From: Nematostella vectensis
Lineage: Eukaryota; Cnidaria; Anthozoa; Actiniaria; Edwardsiidae
Direction: 5' to 3'
DNA length: 64,000 nucleotides
Assembly (NCBI RefSeq): GCF_932526225.1
Contig: NC_064037.1
Coordinates: 16,058,601 to 16,122,600 of the forward strand
Below, one piece after another: positions 56,501 through 64,000 of this stretch (position 1 is its first letter; the number at the start of each line of letters is the position of its first letter). Under the pieces are notes generated by a model. It worked only from the letters and a program-made list of their open reading frames with translations, ran no database searches and was not told the DNA's origin. The position numbers and the translations under genes were made by a program.

Positions 56501-59381
56501 AGAGTAAGTATGGAGTCACTCCTGCACCTCAGAGAGTAAGTAGGGAGTCACTCCTGCACCTCAGAGAGTAAGTAGGGAGTAACTCCTGCACCTCAGAGAG
56601 TAAGTAGGGAGTCACTCCTGCACTTCAGAGAGTAAGTAGGGAGTCACTCCTGCACTTCAGGGAGTAAGTATGGAGTCACTCCTGCACCTCAGAGAGTAAG
56701 TAGGAGTCACTCCTGTACTTCAGGGAGTAAGTAGGGAGTCACTCCTGCACCTCAGAGAGTAAGTAGGGAGTCACTCTTGTACTTCAGGGAGTAAGTAGGG
56801 AGTCACTCTTGCACTTCAGGGAGTAAGTAGGGAGTCACTCTTGTACTTCAGGGAGTAAGTAGGGAGTCACTCCTGCACCTCAGGGAGTAAGTAGGGAGTA
56901 ACTCTTGTACTTCAGAGAGTAAGTAGGGAGTCACTCCTGCACCTCAGAGAGTAAGTAGGGAGTCACTCCTGCACCTCAGAGAGTAAGTAGGGAGTCACTC
57001 CTGCACCTCAGGGAGTAAGTAGGGAGTCACTCCTGCACCTCAGAGAGTAAGTAGGGAGTCACTCTTGCACCTCAGAGAGTAAGTAGGAGTCACTCCTGCA
57101 CCTCAGAGAGTAAGTAGGGAGTCACTCTTGCACTTCAGGGAGTAAGTAGGGAGTCACCCTGTACTTCAGGGAGTAAGTAGGGAGTCACCCTGTACTTCAG
57201 GGAGTAAGTAGGGAGTCACTCCTGCACCTCAGAGAGTAAGTAGGGAGTCACTCCTGCACCTCAGGGAGTAAGTAGGGAATTTTAATACTTTAAGCTTGAA
57301 CATTTTTTTCTTTCTTTGCAGACCAAGTCCGGATCAGAAGAAAAACTAAGGGACGTCGGTTTAGCGAGACAATGGAGAGATACCGGACAAAAACATTTTT
57401 ATTTGAGTGCCTATGTTTAAATATGAGCCCAATTAAAGTTGTAATAAGATGTTTTAAGTCAACCTTAACTTGAATTGTGTTGGGGACAAATCGATTGCAT
57501 ATACATGAAGACCACACCAGGGATCATGAACATCTTTACAATTACATTATTACATAGCTTTGTAGTGAAAGTTTATTAAGCTATCAATTGACAATAAAAA
57601 CAATTGAGCCAGATTATCTCTAAACGTATTTATTAGAAAAATAAACCGTATTAATTAGAAAAAAAACTTGGACTCTGGGAGTCCGAGCCGGAAATTTGCG
57701 GAGATGTATTAATTGTATAAGAAATCGGGAGTATTTTGCCCTGGAAAAGGTTCGAATGAATTATTATAAACACACAATACACAAGGCAATGCGCCATAAG
57801 CGCATTTCACTAAAGGAGGGGGGGGGGGGTAGGAGTATAACATAATTTATCAAGTTGTATGCTAGGGGTTTCTATTGGCATGTTTTTTTTTTCGGGAACA
57901 ATCTAATTTTTTCCAGACTCTTGAACGAATGGGGAGGGGGGAACAGAAGCAGCAGCTAGAGAATACGTGGAAAAGGGGGGAGGAGGCCAAAGCCAAATGT
58001 GTACTTAATATTCCAGCCGTCCCTAAAACCTGCAGTGCGCCAAATACGCCATCCGAACGATTTCCGAATGAGTCCCGATGGCGCATCGAGGCTGTTACGA
58101 CCTCGAGTCCAAAGTCATAATCCGTCGCCTACGACGCCATCATCCGCATCCTTAAATAACAGCCGGTCCCTTGCAGACGAGTCCGAGAAGATTCCTGAGT
58201 AGACTCTCTCTAGGCATGAAAGGAAGATCCAGTCCTGCTTTATCGAGAAAAAGCAGGTAAGGCAGAAATGGAAAACAGGTTAAAACAGGTAAGGCAGAAG
58301 TGGAAAACAGGTAAGGCAGAAGTGGAAAACAGGTAAGGAAGAAGTCGAAACTGGTTAAAAAACAGGTTATGTAGAAGTGGAAAACAGGCAGCCTAGTCCC
58401 AGGCCTTTTATTGGGTTCCGATTGTTGGTTTTCCGGTTAATGGTGAGAAATGTGACGTAAAAGGAAACCAGGGTTAGCTTCCAGCCCCCATAATGCCTTG
58501 GTCACCGAGCACAGGAAACCCGGTAAGAACGCCTGGGACGAGGCTGGGAAACAGATTTTAAAAAAAGGTAAGGCAGAAATGTGTAAACAGATCACAATTG
58601 GAAGAAATGAGAAGCCAGCGAAGTAAAAAAAGTGGGTTTTATAGGGGGAAGTAAAACAGGGTAAAAAAGGAGGAAACAGGTAAAGCAGAATAAAAGAAAC
58701 GCCATTAAAGCATACAATACAGGAACCCGATATTCAGGAAAATCGTATGACTCTTATGACGCCCCTAATATTTTGAATATAAGTCTAAAGATTGTTTGTA
58801 TTTCCAGGTCCGATCTGGAAAAAGACGCTGTAGATTGGTTAGTTTATGGGGAAGATCCGGAACCTGGAGCAACTGGACCGGGACAGATACGGATTATTCC
58901 TAAGCAAGGTAAGGGATCTGGGAATTTTGGTCAATGAAGGTCAGATCCGCATGTGGTCACATACTTTATTATCTTCAGCCGTCAGTCAAAAGTACGCTAT
59001 GACAATAATAATTACTTCTGCTTTTATCATCATCATCTTCATTACTATCAACACTATTATAACTATCATCTTAGCCGATCTTACGGTTATATAACTTCAG
59101 CGTTACCCTATTAGAGTACTATGATGATTATAATAATAGCTATCATTAAAATTATTATCATTAATAGTGGGATAATCAATGGCCTTGTGTGCGCGGATAA
59201 AATAGATTGAGCACGTCTCAATCCTTTAGGATAAGCATGGCGTTCATATTTCTAAAATAATGTTTTTTTTCTTGGTTATCAGAGTTTGGTTACATCCGCA
59301 TTGGGATGGCGATGGGGCATGGCATCTTTGAGATCGAGATCATCCGGGCTCTTTATCTTGTCACGTCGCATACAACACCAG
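40820..59381 (+). CDS. RIMS: RIM-like active-zone protein (RIMS family), partial, runs off the right edge
   Basis: Supported exons: 40820-40941, 41521-41574, 47695-47831, 48414-48507, 50331-50402, 51314-51443, 51648-51899, 58808-58908 and 59283-59381; weaker ones are 46384-46420, 46871-46971, 57322-57473 and 58177-58256. Order of domains: N-terminal Rab-binding helix, C2A, a Ser/Thr/Arg-rich linker, then the first third of C2B. RIM proteins bind Rab3 and Munc13 and prime vesicles at release sites. The C2A text ([53 protein letters not shown]) follows vertebrate RIM C2A, and [20 protein letters not shown] follows the opening of RIM C2B. I find neither a zinc finger nor a full PDZ domain, which other RIMs have; they may be absent or missed. 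The rest of C2B is not found before the window ends. Four exons are followed by repeats copied from their own donor sites, and one exon has an in-frame TAG. Confidence 0.75.
41833..44082 (+). mobile_element. CR1-like LINE, 5'-truncated, inactive, with poly(A)
   Basis: Reverse-transcriptase remnants in the plus orientation inside the RIM-like gene. Ordered motifs: [126 protein letters not shown] and [13 protein letters not shown]. Frame breaks occur near 42200, 42730 and 42915 (TAG). The catalytic FADD is FADY, so the enzyme is dead. The endonuclease domain is missing (5' truncation) and the element ends in an A-rich tract at 44059-44082. Confidence 0.9.
46384..46971 (+). CDS. RIMS: RIM-like gene: two candidate linker exons before C2A
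   Basis: 46384-46420 (acceptor TTTTTTCAG, donor GTAAGC) reads [12 protein letters not shown], and 46871-46971 (acceptor CTTAAG, donor GTATGC) continues in phase as [14 protein letters not shown] then [17 protein letters not shown]. The second leaves in phase 0, which fits the first C2A exon at 47695. The text is low in complexity and has no family match, so the support is splice sites and phase only. Confidence 0.45.
47695..51443 (+). CDS. RIMS: RIM-like gene: C2A domain, four exons
   Basis: Exons 47695-47831, 48414-48507, 50331-50402 and 51314-51443 join in phase into about 144 residues: [19 protein letters not shown] (strand 1), [44 protein letters not shown] and [19 protein letters not shown], ending in [10 protein letters not shown]. 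In vertebrate RIM the equivalents are GNPYVKMYFLPDRS-type, EPKWNQTFVYS and PHWYKLQTHD. As in RIM C2A, the usual set of five calcium-binding aspartates is not complete, so calcium-independent binding is expected. Three of the four introns hold tandem repeats or LINE remnants. Confidence 0.85.
47808..48150 (+). repeat. 35-bp tandem repeat derived from the first C2A exon's 3' end and donor
   Basis: Ten units in all. The first is the exon end and donor itself (GCTTCCAGAAAGAAG|GTAAG); nine more follow in the intron as GCTTCCAGAGAGAACGTAAG with CATAACCAT between. Nearly all keep a GTAAGT or GTAAGC. Confidence 0.93.
48960..49865 (-). mobile_element. Truncated LINE fragment
   Basis: Minus-strand coding remnants: [15 protein letters not shown], then a deletion, [10 protein letters not shown] (active-site YVDD kept), [38 protein letters not shown], and the C-terminal [19 protein letters not shown]. 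It lies opposite to the RIM-like gene, in the intron after the second C2A exon. Confidence 0.8.
49868..50130. repeat. About 120-bp tandem repeat, 2.3 copies
   Basis: Units carry GGTCAACCCGCTACGGCG, AGCTTGAAG and GGCTCAACCTGCTAC; the two full copies begin near 49878 and 49998, and a third begins near 50110. Each contains inverted GGTCAACC / GGTTGAG-type motifs. Confidence 0.75.
50391..50525 (+). repeat. Short donor-derived repeat after the third C2A exon
   Basis: The exon end CTTAGAAAG|GTAAGTCT recurs as CTTAGAAAGGTTAGTCT at about 50450 and CTTAGAAAGGAAGGTAG at about 50502. The copies are diverged and spaced 50-60 bp. Confidence 0.6.
50895..51243 (+). mobile_element. LINE 3'-end fragment with ATCT tail
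   Basis: Plus frame [20 protein letters not shown] then RLSDFC is a typical C-terminal end of a CR1-like second ORF (YxLRsxxt...RTNR). It is followed by a short 3' UTR and a tail of ATCT repeats (51226-51243). Confidence 0.6.
51648..51899 (+). CDS. RIMS: RIM-like gene: linker exon with an in-frame TAG
   Basis: The exon joins 51443 in phase and reads [20 protein letters not shown], then [21 protein letters not shown] at 51764-51766, then the same frame continues [19 protein letters not shown] to SPSRTSE and a strong donor (GAGA|GTAAGT). Both halves look coding (Ser/Arg-rich linker as in RIM). No intron that would remove the TAG is visible. It may be a sequencing error, an allelic null, a short isoform end or read-through. 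The 5.4-kb donor-derived repeat starts at its 3' end. Confidence 0.6.
51887..57279 (+). repeat. 5.4-kb, 33-bp minisatellite built from an exon end and its 5' splice site
   Basis: About 165 tandem units. The reference unit is CCTGCACCTCAGAGAGTAAG followed by TAGGGAGTCACT. The first unit is the 3' end of exon 51648-51899 with its real donor (CGCACCTCAGAGA|GTAAGT); after it nearly every unit repeats GTAAGTAGGGAGTCACT. Variants include TACTTCAGGG, CTCCACCTCAGGG (shorter) and ACTTCAGAAAGTAGGG (donor lost). Rare variants recur at a fixed spacing of 2051 bp (AAGTTGGGAG at 54391 and 56442; CACTGTTGC at 53482 and 55533), showing block duplications inside the array. It fills the intron up to about 42 bp before the acceptor. 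Confidence 0.97.
57322..57473 (+). CDS. RIMS: RIM-like gene: candidate exon after the 5.4-kb array, possible short-isoform end
   Basis: A strong acceptor (TTTCTTTCTTTGCAG) is followed, in the phase left by exon 51899, by about 50 codons ([20 protein letters not shown] first) to TGA at 57471. A poly(A) signal AATAAA lies at 57593-57598. It could be a terminal exon of a short form lacking C2B, or an internal exon using a donor I cannot place with confidence (GTAATA near 57442 keeps phase 0). Confidence 0.4.
58177..59381 (+). CDS. RIMS: RIM-like gene: exons leading into C2B
   Basis: 58177-58256 reads [20 protein letters not shown], like the Ser/Arg stretch before C2B in vertebrate RIM. 58808-58908 reads [20 protein letters not shown] then QIRIIPKQ, and 59283-59381 gives [20 protein letters not shown] then [10 protein letters not shown], the first strands of C2B (vertebrate DIQIGM...LEVEVIRA). 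Phases agree at both joins. The exon at 59283 leaves in phase 1; no C2B continuation is recognisable up to base 64000. Confidence 0.7.
58246..58392 (+). repeat. 22-bp donor-derived repeat after a RIM-like exon
   Basis: Exon 58177-58256 ends AAAAAGCAG|GTAAGGCAGAA. Downstream, units of GTAAGGCAGAAGTGGAAAAC plus AG recur five to six times, some changed to GTTAAAA or GTTATGT. Looser copies appear again near 58563 and 58668. Confidence 0.85.
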
Positions 59382-59907
59382 GTAAAGCGTCGAACTGTCG
59401 ACACCAGTTCTACAGATACCTGACTTGATTTCTTCGATTTAGCTATATTCCTCCCATGCTTCCTAATCTAACTGGACTTCAGATCAGGAAGTAGAAAATT
59501 ATTTATCTCTTCAATCGGGAAATTTAATGGATAGACAAATGATATTCTTTCGTCATCAAAATTTCCCTCATCATCGATGCATTTTACGTTTTGCCGAAAA
59601 TTTTCCAAGTAAATTTACAAGTCTGAAGTGATTCTTCTCTGATGCTAAGAATAGTTAAAAAGTGTTGAAAAGCGCGTAAACCAAATGTTTATTTCCATAC
59701 AAGCAATTCTTACATCTCCCATTCTAACAGATAGCTCTATTTTTAGACACTTACGTAAAGAAATATCTAATTTTCGATGGCAAGAAATCAAGCAAAAGGA
59801 AAACAACACTAGCCCAGTGCACAACTGCCGCGTAAAGTGCGCCGCCAGAGAGGTGGATAGCAGAATACTGCATGTAAGTAAACTAGACATACGTATTATC
59901 GGTGAGG

Positions 59908-60028
59908 AACTGGAAATCGACTCTGCCAAATTTTCGTCTTTAATAAGACTTCTTCAGGGCAGACACAATCAGTCTGCCCTGAAGAAGTCTTATTAAAGAC
60001 GAAAATTTGGCAGAGTCGATTTCCAGTT
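59908..60028. repeat. Perfect 57-bp inverted repeat (foldback) with hammerhead-like arms
   Basis: Arms 59908-59964 and 59972-60028 are exact reverse complements, with a 7-nt loop. Each arm, read from the loop outward, has TCTGCC, CTGAAGA, GTCTT-ATTA-AAGAC, GAAA, ATTT and GGCAGA. That order resembles a minimal hammerhead ribozyme with stem I TCTGCC/GGCAGA and stem II GTCTT/AAGAC, except for one extra A before stem II. The same sequence occurs degraded at 36258. Confidence 0.85.
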
Positions 60029-61589
60029 TTTGGTGTATTGTATTCATTGTTCTGGTACGAGATCGCGACAGTTTGGGCTTTTTGATTCTATTATCGGTGA
60101 GGGATATTATATATGAGAACAACAGGCAAAAAAAAAATACTATTCCTATTTGCCTGCGTTTTAACGCGTAGCTTGCGGCCGCGTTATTCATTTATCAGGG
60201 GGCGGTTACATAGCGCGTCGTTTGAAAGGTCGTAAGCACGTCCGGACAGGGCTCGCTGTAGGAGCGAAACCGAGGCGAATACATCCAGTTGAAGTATCTA
60301 TCTGTGGTTTATTCACCACTGACACGCTTTAGACATAATAACGTGATATCAGTTTACTAGAAAAAAAAAAACACACTTTGATTTGTATATGGAGAGATTG
60401 GGGGGGGGGGGGGATTGAATTTGACAGATTTGAATTTTCTACAGATCTTTGAAAATTTTCCTGGCCGCGCGAAAAGAGATTGAATCGAGTGAATAATTTC
60501 AAGTTTTGGCGGGAAAATCTAAAACAACGTATTTTCCTTAAAACCGTTAAAATCCAGAGACGGCAATACCACAAAATATTGGCGAAGTGTTATTGCAATG
60601 CTACCCACAATGAAGCGAATAATAGTTTAAAACCGACGATTATATGCGAAAAAAAGAAATATCGTTTTGTTGTAGGTTTCAAAACAGCGCGGGCTTGTAA
60701 GGATGTCGCCATTTATGATTGCGAATGCAGCGCGCGCACAATGCAAAAAAAGAAAAACAATTCATAGACTACAAAATATCTGCTAGATTTGTTTTCTGAA
60801 GTTAAAAAATCATTTTATTATCAGGTTGAGATATAAAGATGACGGTAAAACTTGTAACCACACAACGATCTTCAGCAATAAGTAAAAAGACGGGAACTGG
60901 TTTAGCGCCTTTAGCGCGCGGATATATTTTCTCATGTAATTTGTGTGACATCTCGATCTACGTCACAAATGACGGAGTCTTCAAGTCATGGGAAATAAAT
61001 GCCTGGAAACATATAGTCGAAGGAGGGAGGGGAGGGGAAATAAATGATTGAGGTACCAGGAAAGAAAAAATGGCTAGGGTACCATGTGATATTAACCTTA
61101 TAAACTTTAATGTGATTTTTATCTTGGTCTTAAATAACCGAGTGCTTTTTACTTCTGAAAACTTGTTGAGCACCAGTTGCTTCAAACAGACACGATTTAT
61201 TAAGAATATAGCATATTATATTGTATTAAACAACTTTTAAGCGTCATTGTCATCATTATCGGAGCTGCGTTCCAGTGAGAAATGGGCTTGAATTCGGGGA
61301 AAGCGACTCGACCTCTTTGCCTGGCCTCACGAGACGGGCTACTGGACTACATGAAATTGGGCTAGTATATGATTTTAATTATGAGTTAGTAACATATTTA
61401 TTTGTATGGCATCATTTTGAAAAATAAAAAAAGAGATTTTAAAACTGTCAAAATTCGTAAGATCCTTTCACTTTGTAGGTTATGTATGATTTACTAAAAT
61501 GAGTTACTCGGAGCACTATCTGCCAATGACATACGACCCCAATTTTCTTACGCACCTATATCCGCAAAACAAATGTAAACATTATCATC

Positions 61590-62280
61590 ATCATCATAAT
61601 TCTTTTCCTCCTCCTCGACAATCATCATCTTCATTATCACCATCATAATCACGTCATCATCACCACCGTTATCTTCTTTATCATTATCACCTTCATATTC
61701 AACGAAAAAAATCTAAAATCATCTCCATCATCTTCATTGTTATTATCTTCCTCACTGCTTTTTCCATCATCATTATCAACAACCACATCATCATCATCAT
61801 CAACAACAACAACATCATCATCAACAACAACCACATCATCATAATCATCAACGACCACATCATCAACAACAACAACAACAACGTCATCATCATCAACAAC
61901 CACACCATCAGCAACACAAACCACATCATTATCAACAACAACCACATCATCATCAGCAACAACGACAACCACATCATCAGCAACCACATCATCAACAACA
62001 ATCACATCATCATCAACAACAATCACATCATCATCATCAACAACAACCACATCATCATCATCAACAACCACATCATCATCAACAACAACCACATCATCAG
62101 CAACAACAACAACCACATCATCATCATCAACAACAACCACATCATCATCATCAACAATCACATTATCATCATCAACAACAACCACATCATCATCATCATC
62201 AACAACCACATCATCATCAGCAACAACAACCACATCATCATTATCAACAACAACAACCACAACATTCACATCATCATCAG
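61590..62280. repeat. CAT / CAACAACCA microsatellite
   Basis: Irregular tandem repeats of CATCAT, CAACAA and CAACCACATCATCATC over about 690 bp; the plus strand is almost free of G. Confidence 0.93.
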
Positions 62281-62409
62281 ATCGTTATCATTAAGACGCA
62301 CCATTTTCGTCAGCATCAACATTATAAAGATTTTTGCATCGTTTTGACAATCGCAAATTTAAAATGATGCAAAATTTCATATAAAGAAGTAAAATAATTA
62401 CCATAACCA

Positions 62410-63759
62410 TCATTTCAAACATGGTCTCTTCACGGTTTTCAACCAAGTTTGGTTAAATACATGCTCGTTCCAATGGTAGCACTCCAGCTTGTTGCGCACA
62501 TAGAAATCTGTCTCGTCGCTCCACATTTTGCTTTCGTGGGTAATGCGTATGTTCCATTCCAAGAATTCTTGTTCGTTTATTCTGTTGGCATTGTCGGTAC
62601 CATCGATATACTGCAGACGAAATAGATCATTCTTTAGCATCCTCACGAAAGACAGGTTGTTGAATCAAAATTGATAAGGTCTCTATCAACTATCAATTGC
62701 CGCTTTTTTTAATAACTGACGCAGTTTTTATAAGAAACTATGCTATGATATCTGACGCACTTCTTAGTAAGGTAATTTTTAATATAACTTGAATTTTCCT
62801 GTTAGAACATTGCGTCAATATTCAACAAATTGTTAGCGGAGTGCGTCAATTGTATTCCAAATTTTGTTACAAAATTTTTAAAAAAAGTTTTACGTGATGT
62901 CAAGAATTCCCTTTTATGTATAATTTGTTTGGTCATCGCGACTTTTTGCCATAGACAAATAAGCCAACAACAACCCTTATTGCAATTTTTGGTATTTTGC
63001 AAAAAAGCCGCAACAACCTTTATTGCAATTTTTGGTAGTTTGCAAAGAAGCCAGCAACAAGCTTTATTGCATTTTTTGGTATTTTGCAAAAAAGCCAACA
63101 ACAACCTTTATTGCAATTTTTGGTATTTTGCAAAAAAGCCAGCAACAAGCTTTATTGCAATTTTTGGTATTTTGCAAAAAAGCCAGCAACAAGCTTTATT
63201 GCCTTTTTTGGTATTTTGCAAAAAAAGCCGGCAACAACCTTTATTGCAATTTTTGGTATTTTGCAAAAAAGCCAACAACAACCTTTATTGCAATTTTTGT
63301 ATTTTGCAAAAAAGCCAGCAACAAGCTTTATTGCATTTTTTGGTATTTTGCAAAAAAAGCCGGCAACAACCTTTATTGCAATTTTTGGTATTTTACCCTT
63401 GTCAACAATTCCGACCTTTTTAACTCATCCTTTGGTAGAGCCTGTCAATCAATTAGTTACTGTATAAATATAGTGGACAATTGATATTTGTGATAAGGAT
63501 ATATTTTAAGCTTACCTTACGATCAAAGAGCAACGCTTGATAATTCTTGCTATCTGGGCTTTTCAGTTTTCTCAACTTCAGCTGTTTTGTGATGGTGATC
63601 GTGGGCTCAGGATTTCGGCCAGATGTTGCACGACTCATCGTATGGATTTCGGTACTAGTCTCCTCTCTAAGCGTGCCTGTGTCGTGGAAGTAAACTTGGC
63701 CGGAGTTTTCGATCACTGTAAACTTTGGTAACTTACTCTCGTCATCGAACTCTATAGCC
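62410..63759 (-). CDS. Unidentified protein, last two exons
   Basis: Minus exons 63516-63759 and 62410-62610 join in phase (donor AAG|GTAAGC, acceptor TTTCGTCTGCAG) into about 147 residues ending at TGA (62410-62412). Readable segments are AIEFDDESKLPKFTVIENSG, VYFHDTGTLREETSTEIH, EPTITITKQLKLRKLKS and FLEWNIRITHESKMWSDETD, then KLECYHWNEHVFNQTWLK. The codon use and splice sites look genuine. The protein is hydrophilic with no membrane segment, and has three cysteines near the end. I do not recognise the family; upstream exons lie beyond base 64000. A 44-bp minisatellite fills much of the intron between the two exons. Confidence 0.6.
62966..63395. repeat. 44-bp minisatellite in the intron of the unidentified gene
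   Basis: About ten copies of TTGCAATTTTTGGTATTTTG followed by CAAAAAAGCCAGCAACAAGC and TTTA, with small length changes. It leaves long open frames on both strands because it lacks stops. Confidence 0.93.
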
Positions 63760-63799
63760 CTGAATGCATAAGCATTTTCATCGTTGAAATCTTCGCAAA

Positions 63800-63990
63800 A
63801 AACATCATAATTTTTAGTATTATTACCATCATCATCTTCATATCATCATAATCGCCATTGTTATCATCATCATGATTATAATCAACATCATCATTAGCAT
63901 TGTCATCATTATCATCATCAACATCATTATCATCGCAATTATCGTCATCAGCATGAACAACGGCAGAAATAATATCATCATCATTAACCA
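63800..63990. repeat. CAT-rich microsatellite
   Basis: Irregular ATCATC / ATTATCATC repeats close to the right edge, upstream of the exon at 63516-63759 on the minus strand. Confidence 0.85.
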
Positions 63991-64000
63991 TTGTTGAACT

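Larger units (their letters stand above)
59382..62409. other. Presumed RIM-like intron or intergenic region
   Basis: No coding exon recognised. Contents: the perfect foldback at 59908-60028, a G-run near 60401, and a CAT/CAACAA microsatellite at 61590-62280. The missing C2B exons were looked for on the plus strand and not found. Confidence 0.5.

Noticed and set aside
51887-57279. CRISPR array reading of the 33-bp repeats
   Set aside because: Units are contiguous with no unique spacers, and the context is a eukaryotic intron.
61649-62269. 206-codon Asp/Val-only open frame on the minus strand
   Set aside because: It is a translation of the CAT/CAA microsatellite, with no non-repetitive flanking protein.
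62830-63484. Long overlapping frames (up to 197 codons) with repeated FLVFCKK or FWYFAKK
   Set aside because: They come from the 44-bp minisatellite read in three frames, inside the intron of the minus-strand gene.

Overview
The window looks like nuclear DNA of an early-branching animal, most likely a cnidarian and probably a sea anemone such as Nematostella. That is an inference from multi-exon genes with animal-type splice sites, an AT-rich background, five conserved animal genes, CR1-like LINE fragments, TTAA-flanked DNA-transposon remnants and many intronic minisatellites. No search was run. Exon models were built by hand from splice sites, codon phase and remembered protein families.

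Layout: (1) 772-5268, minus strand: the first seven exons of VPS33A (SM-family subunit of HOPS/CORVET); the rest lies off the left edge. (2) 6074-11067, plus strand: a complete ten-exon Rab34/Rab36-type GTPase, head to head with VPS33A. (3) 12386-18865, plus: a complete nine-exon peroxisomal sarcosine/pipecolate oxidase (PIPOX, 393 aa). (4) 22183-29171 (5' UTR exon near 31.1-31.3 kb), minus: a complete ornithine decarboxylase (458 aa), tail to tail with PIPOX. (5) 31.4-40.8 kb: no intact gene, but mobile-element remnants, a diverged 0.7-kb tandem duplication, a decayed coding frame and a 16-bp minisatellite. (6) 40820-59381 and beyond, plus: a RIM-like (RIMS) active-zone gene with a Rab-binding helix, C2A domain and the start of C2B, interrupted by LINE copies. 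(7) 62410-63759, minus: the last two exons of a gene I do not recognise.

The most striking feature is in the RIM-like gene. Four exons are followed by tandem repeats built from the exon's own 3' end plus its 5' splice site. In one case the whole 5.4-kb intron is about 165 copies of its own splice donor. Two smaller duplications of the same kind occur in the ornithine decarboxylase gene.

Functionally, VPS33A and Rab34/36 both belong to late-endosome/lysosome traffic and may share a promoter. PIPOX (peroxisome) and ODC (polyamine synthesis) are separate metabolic genes. The RIM-like gene is a secretory-vesicle priming scaffold.
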